Shown one piece after another: positions 24,534-36,467 of a stretch of DNA of 64,000 nt; position 1 is the first letter of the stretch, and every line of letters begins with the position of its first letter. The DNA is from Luzula sylvatica. Lineage: Eukaryota; Streptophyta; Magnoliopsida; Poales; Juncaceae. The notes below the pieces were generated by a model. That model was not told the DNA's origin and did no database searches. It saw only the letters and a program-made list of their open reading frames with translations. Location: NCBI GenBank assembly GCA_946800325.1, contig OX326958.1:68259264-68323263 (forward strand). Reading direction: 5' to 3'. The position numbers and the translations under genes were made by a program.

Positions 24534-26785
24534 GATATTTTTGAAAAATATGTTAAAATTGAAGTGTAACACAAGCAAAATACTCAATTTTTATTCCGTA
24601 CTTAAATTACTCCGTAATTGAAGACTAACACACACAAATTTCAATTTTTTCAAAAATTTCTTACAAATGCAAAAATTGAAGTCTAACACCTGAAAAAAAT
24701 TGAATTAAGATATTTTTTAAAAATATGTTATAATTGAAGTGTAACACAAGCAAAATACTCAATTTTTATTCCGTACTCAAATTACTCCGTAATTGAAGAC
24801 TAACACACACAAATTTCAATTTTTTAAAAAATTTCATAAAAATGCAAAAATCGAAGTATAACATCGTAAAAAAATTGAATTAAGATATTTTTTAAAAATA
24901 TGTTAAAATTGAAGTGTAACACAAGCAAAATAATCCATTTTTATTACGTACTCAAATTACTCCGTAATTGAAGACTAACACACACAAATTTCAATTTTTT
25001 CAAACATTTCTTAAAAATGCAAGAACTGAAGTCTAACACCTTCAAAAAATTGAATTGAGTTATTTTTTAAAAATATGTTAAAATTGAAGTGTAACACAAG
25101 CAAAATACTCATTTTTAGTCCGTACTCAAATTACTCCGTAATTGAAGACTAACACACACAAATTTCAATTTTTTCAAAAATTTCTTAAAAATAAACTGAA
25201 GTCTAACACCTTAAAAAAATTGAATTAAGATATTTTTAAAAACTATTCTAAAATTGAAGTGTGACACAAGGAAAATACTCAATTTTCATTCCGTACTCAA
25301 ATTACACCGTAATTGAAGACTAACACACACAAATTTGAATTTTTTGAAAAATTTCTTAAAAATGCAAAAACTGAAGTGTAACACCTTCAAAAAATTGAAT
25401 TAAGATAATTTTTAAAAATATGTTAAAATTGAAGTGTAACACAAGCAAAATACGCAATTTTTATTCCGAACTCAAATTACTCCGTAATTGAAGACTAAGA
25501 CACACAAATTTCAATTTTTTCAAAAAATTCTTAAAAATGCAAAAATTGAAGTCTAACACCTTCGAAAAATTAAAATTAAGATATTTTTAAAAAATATGTT
25601 AAAATTGAAGTGTAACACAAGAAAAATACTCAATTTTTATTCCGTACTCAAATTACTCCATAATTGAAGACTAACACACACAAATTTCAATTTTTTCAAA
25701 AATTTCTTAAAAATGCAAAAATTGAAGTCTAACACCTTCAAAAAATTGAAGTAATGTATTTTTTAAAAATATGTTAAAATTGAAGTGTAACACAATTAAA
25801 ATACTCATTTTTTAGTCCGTACTCAAATTACTCCGTAATTGAAGACTAACACACACAAATTTCACAATTTTCAAAAATTTCTTAAAAATGCAAAAACTGA
25901 AGTCTAACACCTTAAAAAAATTGAATTAAGATATTTTTAAAAACTATTCTAAAATTGAAGTGTAACACAAGGAAAATACTCAATTTTCATTCCGTACTCA
26001 AATTACTCCGTAATTGAAGACAAACACGCACAAATTTCAATTTTTTCAAACATTTCTTACAAATGCAAAAATTGAAGTCTAACACCTTCGAAAAATTGAA
26101 TTGAGATATTTTTTAAAAATATGTTAAAATTGAAGTGTAGGGTAAGAAAAATACTCAATTTTTATTCCGTACTCAAATTACTCCGTAATTGAAGACTAAG
26201 ACACACAAATTTCAATTTTTCCAAAAATTGAAGTCTAACACCTTCGAAAAATTGAATTGAGATATTTTTTAAAAATATGTTAAAATTGAAGTGTAACACG
26301 AGCAAAATACTCAATTTTTATTCCGTACTCAAATTACTCCGTAATTGAATACTAACACACACAAATTTCAATTTTTTCAAAATTTTTTTAAAAATGCAGA
26401 AATTGAAGTCTAACACCTTAAAAAAATTGAATTAAGATATTTTTTAAAAATATGTTATTATTGAAGTGTAACATAAGCAAAATACTCAATTTTTATTCCG
26501 TACTCAAATTACTTCGTACTTGAAGACTAACACACACAAATTTCGATTTTTTAAAAAATTTCTTAAAAATGCAAAACCTGTAGTCTAACACCTTCAAAAA
26601 ATTGAATTAAGATATTTTTTAAAAATATGTTAAAATTGAAGTGTAAAACAAGCAAAATAATCAATTTTTTTTCCGTACTCAAATTACTCCGTAATTAAAG
26701 ACTAAGACACACAAATTTCAATTTTTTCAAACATTTCTTAAAAATGCAAAAATTTAGGTCGAACACCTTCCAAAAATTGAATTAA
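24534..26785. repeat. Higher-order block P, copy 3
   Basis: Matches P copy 1 at an offset of 20,870 bp from end to end (GATATTTTTG 3664 and 24534, AAATAAACTG 4321 and 25191, TACGCAATT 4581 and 25451, 19-bp deletion 5351 and 26221) and P copy 2 at 12,881 bp. Private changes include GTAGGGTAAG near 26138 for GTAGCGTAAG. Confidence 0.8.
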
Positions 26786-28483
26786 GATATTTTTGAAAAA
26801 TATGTTAAAATTGAAGTGTAACACAAGCAAAATACTCAATTTTTATTCCGTACTTAAATTACTCCGTAATTGAAGACTAACACACACAAATTTCAATTTT
26901 TTCAAAAGTTTCTAACAAATGCAAAAATTGAAGTCTAACACCTGAAAAAAATTGAATTAAGATATTTTTTAAAAATATGTTATAATTGAAGTGTAACACA
27001 AGCAAAATACTCAATTTTTATTCCGTACTCAAATTACTCCGTAATTGAAGACTAACACACACAAATTTCAATTTTTTAAAAAATTTCTTTAAAATGCAAA
27101 AATCGAAGTATGACACCATAAAAAAATTGAATTAAGATATTTTTTAAAAATATGTTAAAATTGAAGTGTAACACAAGCAAAATAATCCATTTTTATTCCG
27201 TACTCAAATTACTCCGTAATTGAAGACTAGCACACACAAATTACAATTTTTTCAAAAATTTCTTAAAAATGCAAAAACTGAAGTCTAACACCTTAAAAAA
27301 ATTGAATTAAGTTATTTTTTAAAAATATGTTAAAATTGAAGTGTAACACAAGCAAAATACTCATTTTTTAGTTCGTACTCAAATTACTCCGTAATTGAAG
27401 ACTAAAACACACAAATTTCAATTTTTTCAAAAATTTCTTAAAAATGCAAAAACTGAAGTCTAACACCTGAAAAAAATTGAATTAAGATATTTTTAAAAAA
27501 TATGTTTTAATTGAAGTGTAACACAAGCAAAATACTCAATTTTTATTCCGTACTCAAATTACTCCGTAATTGAAGACTAACACACACAAATTTCAATTTT
27601 TTTAAAAATTTCTTAAAAATACAAAAATTGAAGTATAACACCTTAAAAAAATTGAATTAAGATATTTTTTAAAAATATGTTAAAATTGAAGTGTAACACA
27701 AGCAAAATAAACCATTTTTATTACGTACTCAAATTACTCCGTAATTGAAGACTAACACACAAAAATTTCAATTTTTTCAAAAATTTCTTAAAAATGCAAG
27801 AACTGAAGTGTAACACCTTCAAAAAATTGAATTAAGTTATTTTTTAAAAATATGTTAAAATTGAAGTGTAACACAAGCAAAATACTTATTTTTTAGTCCG
27901 TACTCAAATTACTCCGTAATTGAAGACTAACACACACAAATTTCAATTTTTTCAAACATTTCTTAAAAATGCAAAAACTGAAGTCTAACACCTTAAAAAA
28001 ATTGAATTAAGATATTTTTAAAAACTATTCTAAAATTGAAGTGTGACACAAGGAAAATACTCAATTTTCATTCCGTACTCAAATTACTCCGTAATTGAAG
28101 ACTAACACACACAAATTTGAATTTTTTGAAAAATTTATTAAAAATGCAAAAACTGAAGTGTAACACCTTCAAAAAATTTAATTAAGATAATTTTTAAAAA
28201 TATGTTAAAATTGAAGTGTAACACAAGCAAAATACGCAAATTTTATTCCGAGCTCAAATTACTCCGTAATTGAAGACTAAGACACACAAATTTCAATTTT
28301 TTAAAAAATTTCATAAAAATACAAAAATTGAAGTCTAACACCTTCGAAAATTAAAATGAAGATATTTTTAAAAAATATGTTAAAATTGAAGTGTAACACA
28401 AGAAAAATACTCAATTTTTATTCCGTACTCAAATTACTCTGTAATTGAAGACTAACACACACAAATTTCAATTTTTTAAAAAA
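26786..28483. repeat. Higher-order block R, partial copy 3
   Basis: After a CTTAAATT/ACCTGAAAA monomer shared with 13915, the sequence from about 26960 to 28480 follows R copy 1 from about 15130 at an offset near 11,832 bp (GACTAGCACAC at 15393 and 27225). The CTCCTCAAAATAC part of R is missing, so this is an internal fragment of the block. One copy has GAGCTC where R has GAGCTG. Confidence 0.65.
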
Positions 28484-30460
28484 TTTCTTAAAAATGCAAA
28501 AATTGAAGTCTAACACCTTCGAAAAATTAAAATGAAGATATTTTTAAAAAATATGTTAAAATCGAAGTGTAACACAAGAAAAATACTCAATTTTTATGCC
28601 GTACTCAAATTACTCCGTAATTGAAGACTAACACACACAAATTTCAATTTTTTCAAAAATTTCTTAAAAATGCAAAAACTGAAGTCTAACACCTTAAAAA
28701 AATTGAATTAATTTATTTTTTAAAAATATGGTAAAATTGAAGTGTAACACAAGCAAAATACTCATTTTTTAGTTCGTACTCAAATTACTCCGTAATTGAA
28801 GACTAACACACACAAATTTCAATTTTTTCAAACATTTCTTAAAATTGCAAAAACTGAAGTCTAACACCTTAAAAAAATTGAATTAAGATATTTTTAAAAA
28901 CTATTCTAAAATTGAAGTGTGACACAAGGAAAATACTCAATTTTCATTCCGTACTCAAATTACTCCGTAATTGAAGACTAACACACACAAATTTGAGTTT
29001 TTTGAAAAATTTATTAAAAATGCAAAAACTGAAGTGTAACACCTTCAAAAAATTTAATTAAGATAATTTTTAAAAATATGTTAAAATTGAAGTGTAACAC
29101 AAGCAAAATACGCAAATTTTATTCCGAGCTCAAATTACTCCGTAATTGAAGACTAAGACACACAAAGTTCAATTTTTTAAAAAATTTCTTAAAAATGCAA
29201 AATTTGAAGTCTAACACCTTCGAAAAATTAAAATGAAGATATTTTTAAAAAATATGTTAAAATTGAAGTGTAACACAAGAAAAATACTCAATTTTTATGC
29301 CGTAGTCAAATTACTCCTTAATTGAAGACTAACACACACAAATTTCAATTTTTTCAAAAATTTCTTAAAAATGCAAAAATTGAAGTCTAACACCTTCAAA
29401 AAATTGAATTAATTTATTTTTTAAAAATATGTTAAAATTGAAGTGTAACACAAGGAAAATACTCATTTTTTAGTCCGTACTCAAATTACTCCGTAATTGA
29501 AGACTAACACACACAAATTTCAAATTTTTCAAAAATTTCTTAAAAATGCAAAAACCGAAGTCTAACACCTTCGAAAAATTGAATTGAGATATTTTTTAAA
29601 AATATGTTAAAACTGAAGTGTAGCACAAGAAAAATACTAAATTTTTATTCCGTACTCAAATTACTCCGTAATTGAAGACTAAGACACACAAATTTCAATT
29701 TTTTCAAAAATTCCTTAAAAATCCAAAAATTGAAGTCTAACACCGTCGAAAAATTGAATTGAGATATTTTTTAAAAATATGTTAAAATTGAAGTGTAACA
29801 CAAGCAAAATACTCAATTTTTATTCCGTTCTCAAATTTTTCCGTAATTGAAGACTAAGACACACAAATTTCAATTTTTCCAAATAATTCTTAAAAATGCA
29901 AAAACTGAAGTCTAACACCTTCAAAAAATTGAATTGAAATATTTTAAAATATGTTAAAATTTAAGTGTAACTCATGCAAAATACTCAATTTTTATTCCGT
30001 ACTCAAATTACTCCGTAATTGAAGACTAACACACACAAATTTCAATTTTTTATAAAATTTCTTAAAAATGCAAATATTGAAGTCTACCACCTTCCAAAAA
30101 TTGAATTAAGAATTTTTTTTAAAAATATGTTATAATTGAAGTGTAACACAAGCAAAATACTCAATTTTTATTCCGTACTCAAATTACTCCGTAATTGAAG
30201 ACTAACACACACAAATTTCGATTTTTTAAAAAATTTCTTAAAAATGCAAAAACTGTAGTCTAGCACCTTCAAAAAATTGAATTAAGATATTTTTTAAAAA
30301 TATGTTAAAATTGAAGTGTAACACAAGAAAAATAATCAATTTTTTTTCCGTACTCAAATTACTCAGTAATTAAAGACTAAGACACACAAATTTCAATTTT
30401 TTGAAACATTTCTTAAAAATGCAAAAATTTAAGTCTAACACCTTCGAAAAATTGAATTAA
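28484..30460. repeat. Higher-order block Q, copy 4
   Basis: Matches 22915-24533 at about 5,929 bp (GAGCTC 23197 and 29126; AACTGAAG 23682 and 29611) and continues straight into P copy 4. Differences include GAAGTGTAGCACAAG for GAAGCGTAGCACAAG at 29615, a few lost bases at about 29941 (TATTTTAAAATATG for TATTTTTTGAAAATATG), and two extra A at about 30270. Confidence 0.75.
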
Positions 30461-32703
30461 GATATTTTTGAAAAATATGTTAAAATTGAAGTGTAACACA
30501 AGCAAAATACTCAATTTTTATTCCGTACTTAAATTACTCCGTAATTGCAGACTAACACACACAAATTTCAATTTTTTCAAAAATTTCTTACAAATGCAAA
30601 AATTGAAGTCTAACACCTGAAAAAAATTGAATTAAGATATTTTTTAAAAATATGTTATAATTGAAGTGTAACACAAGCAAAATTTATTCCGTACTCAAAT
30701 TACTCTGTAATTGAAGACTAACACACACAAATTTCAATTTTTTAAAAAATTTCATAAAAATGCAAAAATCGAAGTATAACATCGTAAAAAAATTGAATTA
30801 AGATATTTTTTAAAAATATGTTAAAATTGAAGTGTAACACAAGCAAAATAATCCATTTTTATTACGTACTCAAATTACTCCGTAATTGAAGACTAACACA
30901 CACAAATTTCAATTTTTTCAAACATTTCTTAAAAATGCAAGAACTGAAGTCTAACACCTTCAAAAAATTGAATTGAGTTATTTTTTAAAAATATGTTAAA
31001 ATTGAAGTGTAACACAAGCAAAATACTCATTTTTAGTCCGTACTCAAATTACTCCGTAATTGAAGACTAACACACACAAATTTCAATTTTTTCAAAAATT
31101 TCTTAAAAATAAACTGAAGTCTAACACCTTAAAAAAATTGAATTAAGATATTTTTAAAAACTATTCTAAAATTGAAGTGTGACACAAGGAAAATACTCAA
31201 TTTTCATTCCGTACTCAAATTACACCGTAATTGAAGACTAACACACACAAATTTGAATTTTTTGAAAAATTTCTTAAAAATGCAAAAACTGAAGTGTAAC
31301 ACCTTCAAAAAATTGAATTAAGATAATTTTTAAAAATATGTTAAAATTGAAGTGTAACACAAGCAAAATACGCAATTTTTATTCCGAACTCAAATTACTC
31401 CGTAATTGAAGACTAAGACACACAAATTTCAATTTTTTCAAAAAATTCTTAAAAATGCAAAAATTGAAGTCTAACACCTTCGAAAAATTAAAATTAAGAT
31501 ATTTTTAAAAAATATGTTAAAATTGAAGTGTAACACAAGAAAAATACTCAATTTTTATTCCGTACTCAAATTACTCCGTAATTGAAGACTAACACACACA
31601 AATTTCAATTTTTTCATAAATTTCTTAAAAATGCAAAAATTGAAATCTAACACCTTCAAAAAATTGAAGTAATGTATTTTTTAAAAATATGTTAAAATTG
31701 AAGTGTAACACAAGCAAAATACTCAATTTTTATTCCGTACTCAAATTACTCCTTAATTGAAGACTAACACACACAAATTTCACAATTTTCAAAAATTTCT
31801 TAAAAATGCAAAAACTGAAGTCTAACACCTTAAAAAAATTGAATTAAGATATTTTTAAAAACTATTCTAAAATTGAAGTGTAACACAAGGAAAATACTCA
31901 ATTTTCATTCCGTACTCAAATTACTCCGTAATTGAAGACAAACACGCACAAATTTCAATTTTTTCAAACATTTCTTAAAAATGCAAAAATTGAAGTCTAA
32001 CACCTGCGAAAAATTGAATTGAGATATTTTTTAAAAATATGTTAAAATTGAAGTGTAGCGTAAGAAAAATACTCAATTTTTATTCCGTACTCAAATTACT
32101 CCGTAATTGAAGACTAAGACACACAAATTTCAATTTTTCCAAAAATTGAAGTCTAACACCTTCGAAAAATTGAATTGAGATATTTTTTAAAAATATGTTA
32201 AAATTGAAGTGTAACACGAGCAAAATACTCAATTTTTATTCCGTACTCAAATTACTCCGTAATTGAATACTAACACACACAAATTTCAATTTTTTCAAAA
32301 TTTTTTTAAAAATGCAGAAATTGAAGTCTAACACCTTAAAAAAATTGAATTAAGATATTTTTTAAAAATATGTTATTATTGAAGTGTAACATAAGCAAAA
32401 TACTAAATTTTTATTCCGTACTCAAATTACTCCGTACTTGAAGACTAACACACACAAATTTCGATTTTTTAAAAAATTTCTTAAAAATGCAAAACCTGTA
32501 GTCTAACACCTTCAAAAAATTGAATTAAGATATTTTTTACAAATATGTTAAAATTGAAGTGTAAAATAAGCAAAATAATCAATTTTTTTTCCGTACTCAA
32601 ATTACTCCGTAATTAAAGACTAAGACACACAAATTTCAATTTTTTCAAACATTTCTTAAAAATGCAAAAATTTAAGTCTAACACCTTCGAAAAATTGAAT
32701 TAA
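30461..32703. repeat. Higher-order block P, copy 4
   Basis: Matches P copy 3 at 5,918 bp through most of its length (AAATAAACTG 25191 and 31109; TACGCAATT 25451 and 31369; 19-bp deletion 26221 and 32139). A 9-bp deletion at about 30683 (AAAATTTATTCC) changes the offset from 5,927 to 5,918. One monomer near 31,710 has a CAAGCAAAATACTCAATTTTT start where the other copies have CAATTAAAATACTCATTTTTT, a local conversion-like replacement. Confidence 0.8.
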
Positions 32704-34013
32704 GATATTTTTGAAAAATATGTTAAAATTGAAGTGTAACACAAGCAAAATACTCAATTTTTATTCCGTACTTGAATTACTCCGTAATTGAAGACTAACA
32801 CACACAAATTTCAATTTTTTCAAAAATTTCTTACAAATGCAAAAATTGAAGTCTAACACCTTCAAAAAATTGCATTAAGAAATTTTTTAAAAATATGGTA
32901 AAATGTAAGTGTAACACAAGCAAAATACTCCATTTTTATTCCGTACTCAAATTACTCCGTAATTGAAGACTAACACACACAAATTTCAATTTTTTCAAAA
33001 ATTTCTTTAAAATGCAAAAATTGAAGTCTAACACCTAAAAAAAATTGAATTAAGATATTTTTCAAAAATATGTTATAATTGAAGTGTAACACAGGCAAAA
33101 TACTTCATTTTTATTCCGTACTCAAATTACTCCGTAATTGAAGACTGAGACACACAAATTTCAATTTTTTAAAAAAATTCTTAAAAATGCAAAAACTGAA
33201 GTGTAACACCTTCAAAAAATTGAATTAAGATATTTTTTAAAAATAAGTTAAAATTGAAGTGTAACACAAGCAAAATACTCAATTTTTATTCCGAACTCAA
33301 ATTACTCCGTATTTGAATAGTAACACACACAAATTTCAATTATTTAAAAACTTTCTTAAAAATACCAAAATTGAAGTCTAACACCTTCAAAAAATTGAAT
33401 TAAGATATTTTTTAAAAATATGTTAAAATTGAAGTGTAACACAAGAAAAAATATTCAATTTTTATTCCGTACAAATTAATCCGTAATTGAAGACAAACAC
33501 ACACAGATTTCAATTTTTTAAAAAATTTATTAAAAATGCAAAAATTGAAATCTAACACCTTCGAAAAATTGAATTGAGATATTTTTTAAAAATATGTTAA
33601 AATTGAAGTGTAACACAAGCAAAATAAACCATTTTTATTACGTACTCAAATTACTCCGTAATTGAAGACTAACACACACAAATTTCAATTTTTTAAAAAA
33701 TTTCTTTAAAATGCAAAAATCGAAGTATGACACCATAAAAAAATTGAATTAAGATATTTTTTAAAAATATGTTAAAATTGAAGTGTAACACAAGCAAAAT
33801 AATCCATTTTTATTCCGTAGTCAAACTACTCCGTAATTGAAGACTAGCACACACAAATTACAATTTTTTCAAAAATTTCTTAAAAATGCAAAAACTGAAG
33901 TCTAACACCTTAAAAAAATTGAATTAAGTTATTTTTTAAAAATATGTTAAAATTGAAGTGTAACACAAGCAAAATACTCATTTTTTAGTTCGTACTCAAA
34001 TTACTCCGTAATT
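32704..34013. repeat. Higher-order block R, partial copy 4
   Basis: After a P-end monomer, the sequence jumps at about 32860 to TTCAAAAAATTGCATTAAG and follows R copy 1 from about 14410 to 15560 at an offset of 18,449 bp (TTGCATTAAG at 14421 and 32870). It ends abruptly at 34013 in the A-to-C junction, which starts the differently organised right half of the window. Confidence 0.7.
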
Positions 34014-34072
34014 GAAGTCTAACACCTTCGAAAAATTAAATTTAAGATATTTTTAAAAAATATGTCAAAATT
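33955..34072. repeat. 118-bp monomer lacking sub-unit B (A-C join)
   Basis: Sub-unit A (33955-34013) ends normally in ACTCCGTAATT but is followed directly by GAAGTCTAACACCTTCG, a C start, at 34014. The whole 58-bp B sub-unit is missing. The shared AATTGAAG lets the two ends join without a scar. The same join is found at 36409. Confidence 0.85.
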
Positions 34073-36408
34073 GAAGTGTAACACAAGAAAAATACTCAAT
34101 TTTTATTCCGTACTCAAATTACTCTGTAATTGAAGACTAACACACACAAATTTCAATTTTTTCAAAAATTTCTTAAAAATGCAAAAATTGAAGTCTAACA
34201 CCTTCAAAAAATTGAAGTAATGTATTTTTTAAAAATATGTTAAAATTGAAGTGTAACACAATTAAAATACTCATTTTTTAGTCCGTACTCAAATTACTCC
34301 GTAATTGAAGACTAACACACACAAATTTCAAAATTTTCAAAAATTTCTTAAAAATGCAAAAACTGAAGTCTAACACCTTAAAAAAATTGAATTAAGATAT
34401 TTTTAAAAACTATTCTAAAATTGAAGTGTAACACAAGGGAAATACTCAATTTTCATTCCGTACTAAAATTAGTCCGTAATTGAAGACTAACACACACAAA
34501 TTTCAATTTTTTCAAAAATTTCTTAAAAATGCAAAAATTGAAGTCTAACACCTTCGAAAAATTGAATTGAGATATTTTTTAAAAATATGTTAAAATTGAA
34601 GTGTAGCATAAGAAAAATACTCAATTTTTATTCCGTACTCAAATTACTCCGTAATTGAAGACTAAGACAAACAAATTTCAATTTTTCCAAAAATTTCTTA
34701 AAAATCCAAAAATTGAAGTCTAACACCTTCGAAAAATTGAATTGAGATATTTTTTAAAAATATGTTAAAATTGAAATGTAACACAAGCAAAATACTCAAT
34801 TTTTATTCCGTACTCAAATTACTCCGTAATTGAATACTAACACACACAAATTTCAATTTTTTCAAAATTTTTTTAAAAATGCAAAAATTGAAGTCTAACA
34901 CCTTAAAAAAATTGAATTAAGATATTTTTTAAAAATATGTTATAATTGAAGTGTAACATAAGCAAAGTACTCAATTTTTATTCCGTACTCAAATGACTCC
35001 CTAATTGAAGACTAACACACACAAATTTCAATTTTTTAAAAAATTTCTTAAAAATGCAAATATTGAAGTCTACCACCTTCAAAAAATTGAATTAAGAAAT
35101 TTTTTTAAAAATATGTTATAATTGAAGTGTAACACAAGCAAAATACTCAATTTTTATTCCGTACTCAAATTACTCCGTAATTGTAGACTAACACACACAA
35201 ATTTCGATTTTTTTTAAAATTTCTTAAAAATGCAAAAATTGAAGTCTAACACCTACAAAAAATTGAAGTAATTTATTTTTTAAAAATATGTTAAAATTGA
35301 AGTGTAACACAAGCAAAATACTCCATTTTTATTCCGTACTCAAATTACTCCGTAATTGAAGACTAAGACACACAAATTTCAATTTTTTCAAAAAGTTCTT
35401 AAAAATGCAAAAACAGAAGTCTAACACCTTCAAAAAATTGAAGTAATTTATTTTTTAAAAATATGTTAAAATTGAAGCGTAACACAAGCAAAATACTCAT
35501 TTTTCAGTCCGTACTCAAATTACTCCGTAATTGAAGACTAACACACACAAATTTCAAAATTTTCAAAAATTTCTTAAAAATGCAAAAACTGAAGTCTAAC
35601 ACCTTAAAAAAATTGAATTAAGATATTTTTAAAAACTATTCTAAAATTGAAGTGTAACACAAGGAAAATACTCAATTTTCATTCCGTACTCAAATTACTC
35701 CGTAATTGAAGACTAACACACACAAATTTCAATTTTTTCAAAAATTTCTTAAAAATGCAAAAATTGAAGTCTAACACCTTCGAAAAATTGAATTGAGATA
35801 TTTTTTAAAAATATGTTAAAATTGAAGTGTAGCATAAGAAAAATACTCAATTTTTATTCCGTACTCAAATTACTCCGTCATTGAAGACAAAGACACACAA
35901 ATTTCAATTTTTCCAAAAATTTCTTAAAAATTTCAAAAACTGAAGTCTAACACCTTAAAAAAATTGAATTAAGATATTTTTAAAAACTATTCTAAAATTG
36001 AGGTGTAACACAAGGAAAATACTCAATTTTCATTCCGTACTCAAATTACTCCGTAATTGAAGACTAACACACACAAATTTCAATTTTCTCAAAAATTTCT
36101 TAAAAATGCAAAAATTGAAGTCTAACACCTTCGAAAAATTGAATTGAGATATTTTTTAAAAATATGTTAAAATTGAAGTGTAAGACAAGCATAATACTCA
36201 ATTTTTATTCCGTACTCAAATTACTCCGTAATTGAAGACTAACACACACAAATTTCAATTTTTTCAAAAATTTCTTAAAAATGCAAAAATTGAAGTCTAA
36301 CACCTTCAAAAAATTGAAGTAATGTATTTTTTAAAAATATGTTAAAATTGAAGTGTAACACAATTAAAATACTCATTTTTTAGTCCGTACTCAAATTACT
36401 CCGTAATT
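34014..36408. repeat. 2,395-bp duplication, copy 1
   Basis: Runs from one A-C join to the next. Shared markers with copy 2 at a 2,395-bp offset include ATTAAATTTAAGATATT, TATGTCAAAATTG, ACACAAGGGAAATAC, TACTAAAATTA (34461 and 36856), CAAAGTACTC with ATGACTCCCTAATTG, CTACCACCTTCAAA and AAAACAGAAG. Sub-units B and C carry the CCTACAAAAAATTGAAGTAATTT variant. Confidence 0.75.
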
Positions 36409-36467
36409 GAAGTCTAACACCTTCGAAAAATTAAATTTAAGATATTTTTAAAAAATATGTCAAAATT
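36350..36467. repeat. Second 118-bp A-C monomer
   Basis: Sub-unit A (36350-36408, with the CAATTAAAATACTCATTTTTT start) runs into a C start at 36409 with no B between. The downstream sequence equals that after 34014, but the upstream A differs from the A at 33955 (GCAAAATACTCATTTTTTAGTTCG). The join was therefore copied with its right flank, and the two left flanks are of different classes. Confidence 0.8.
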
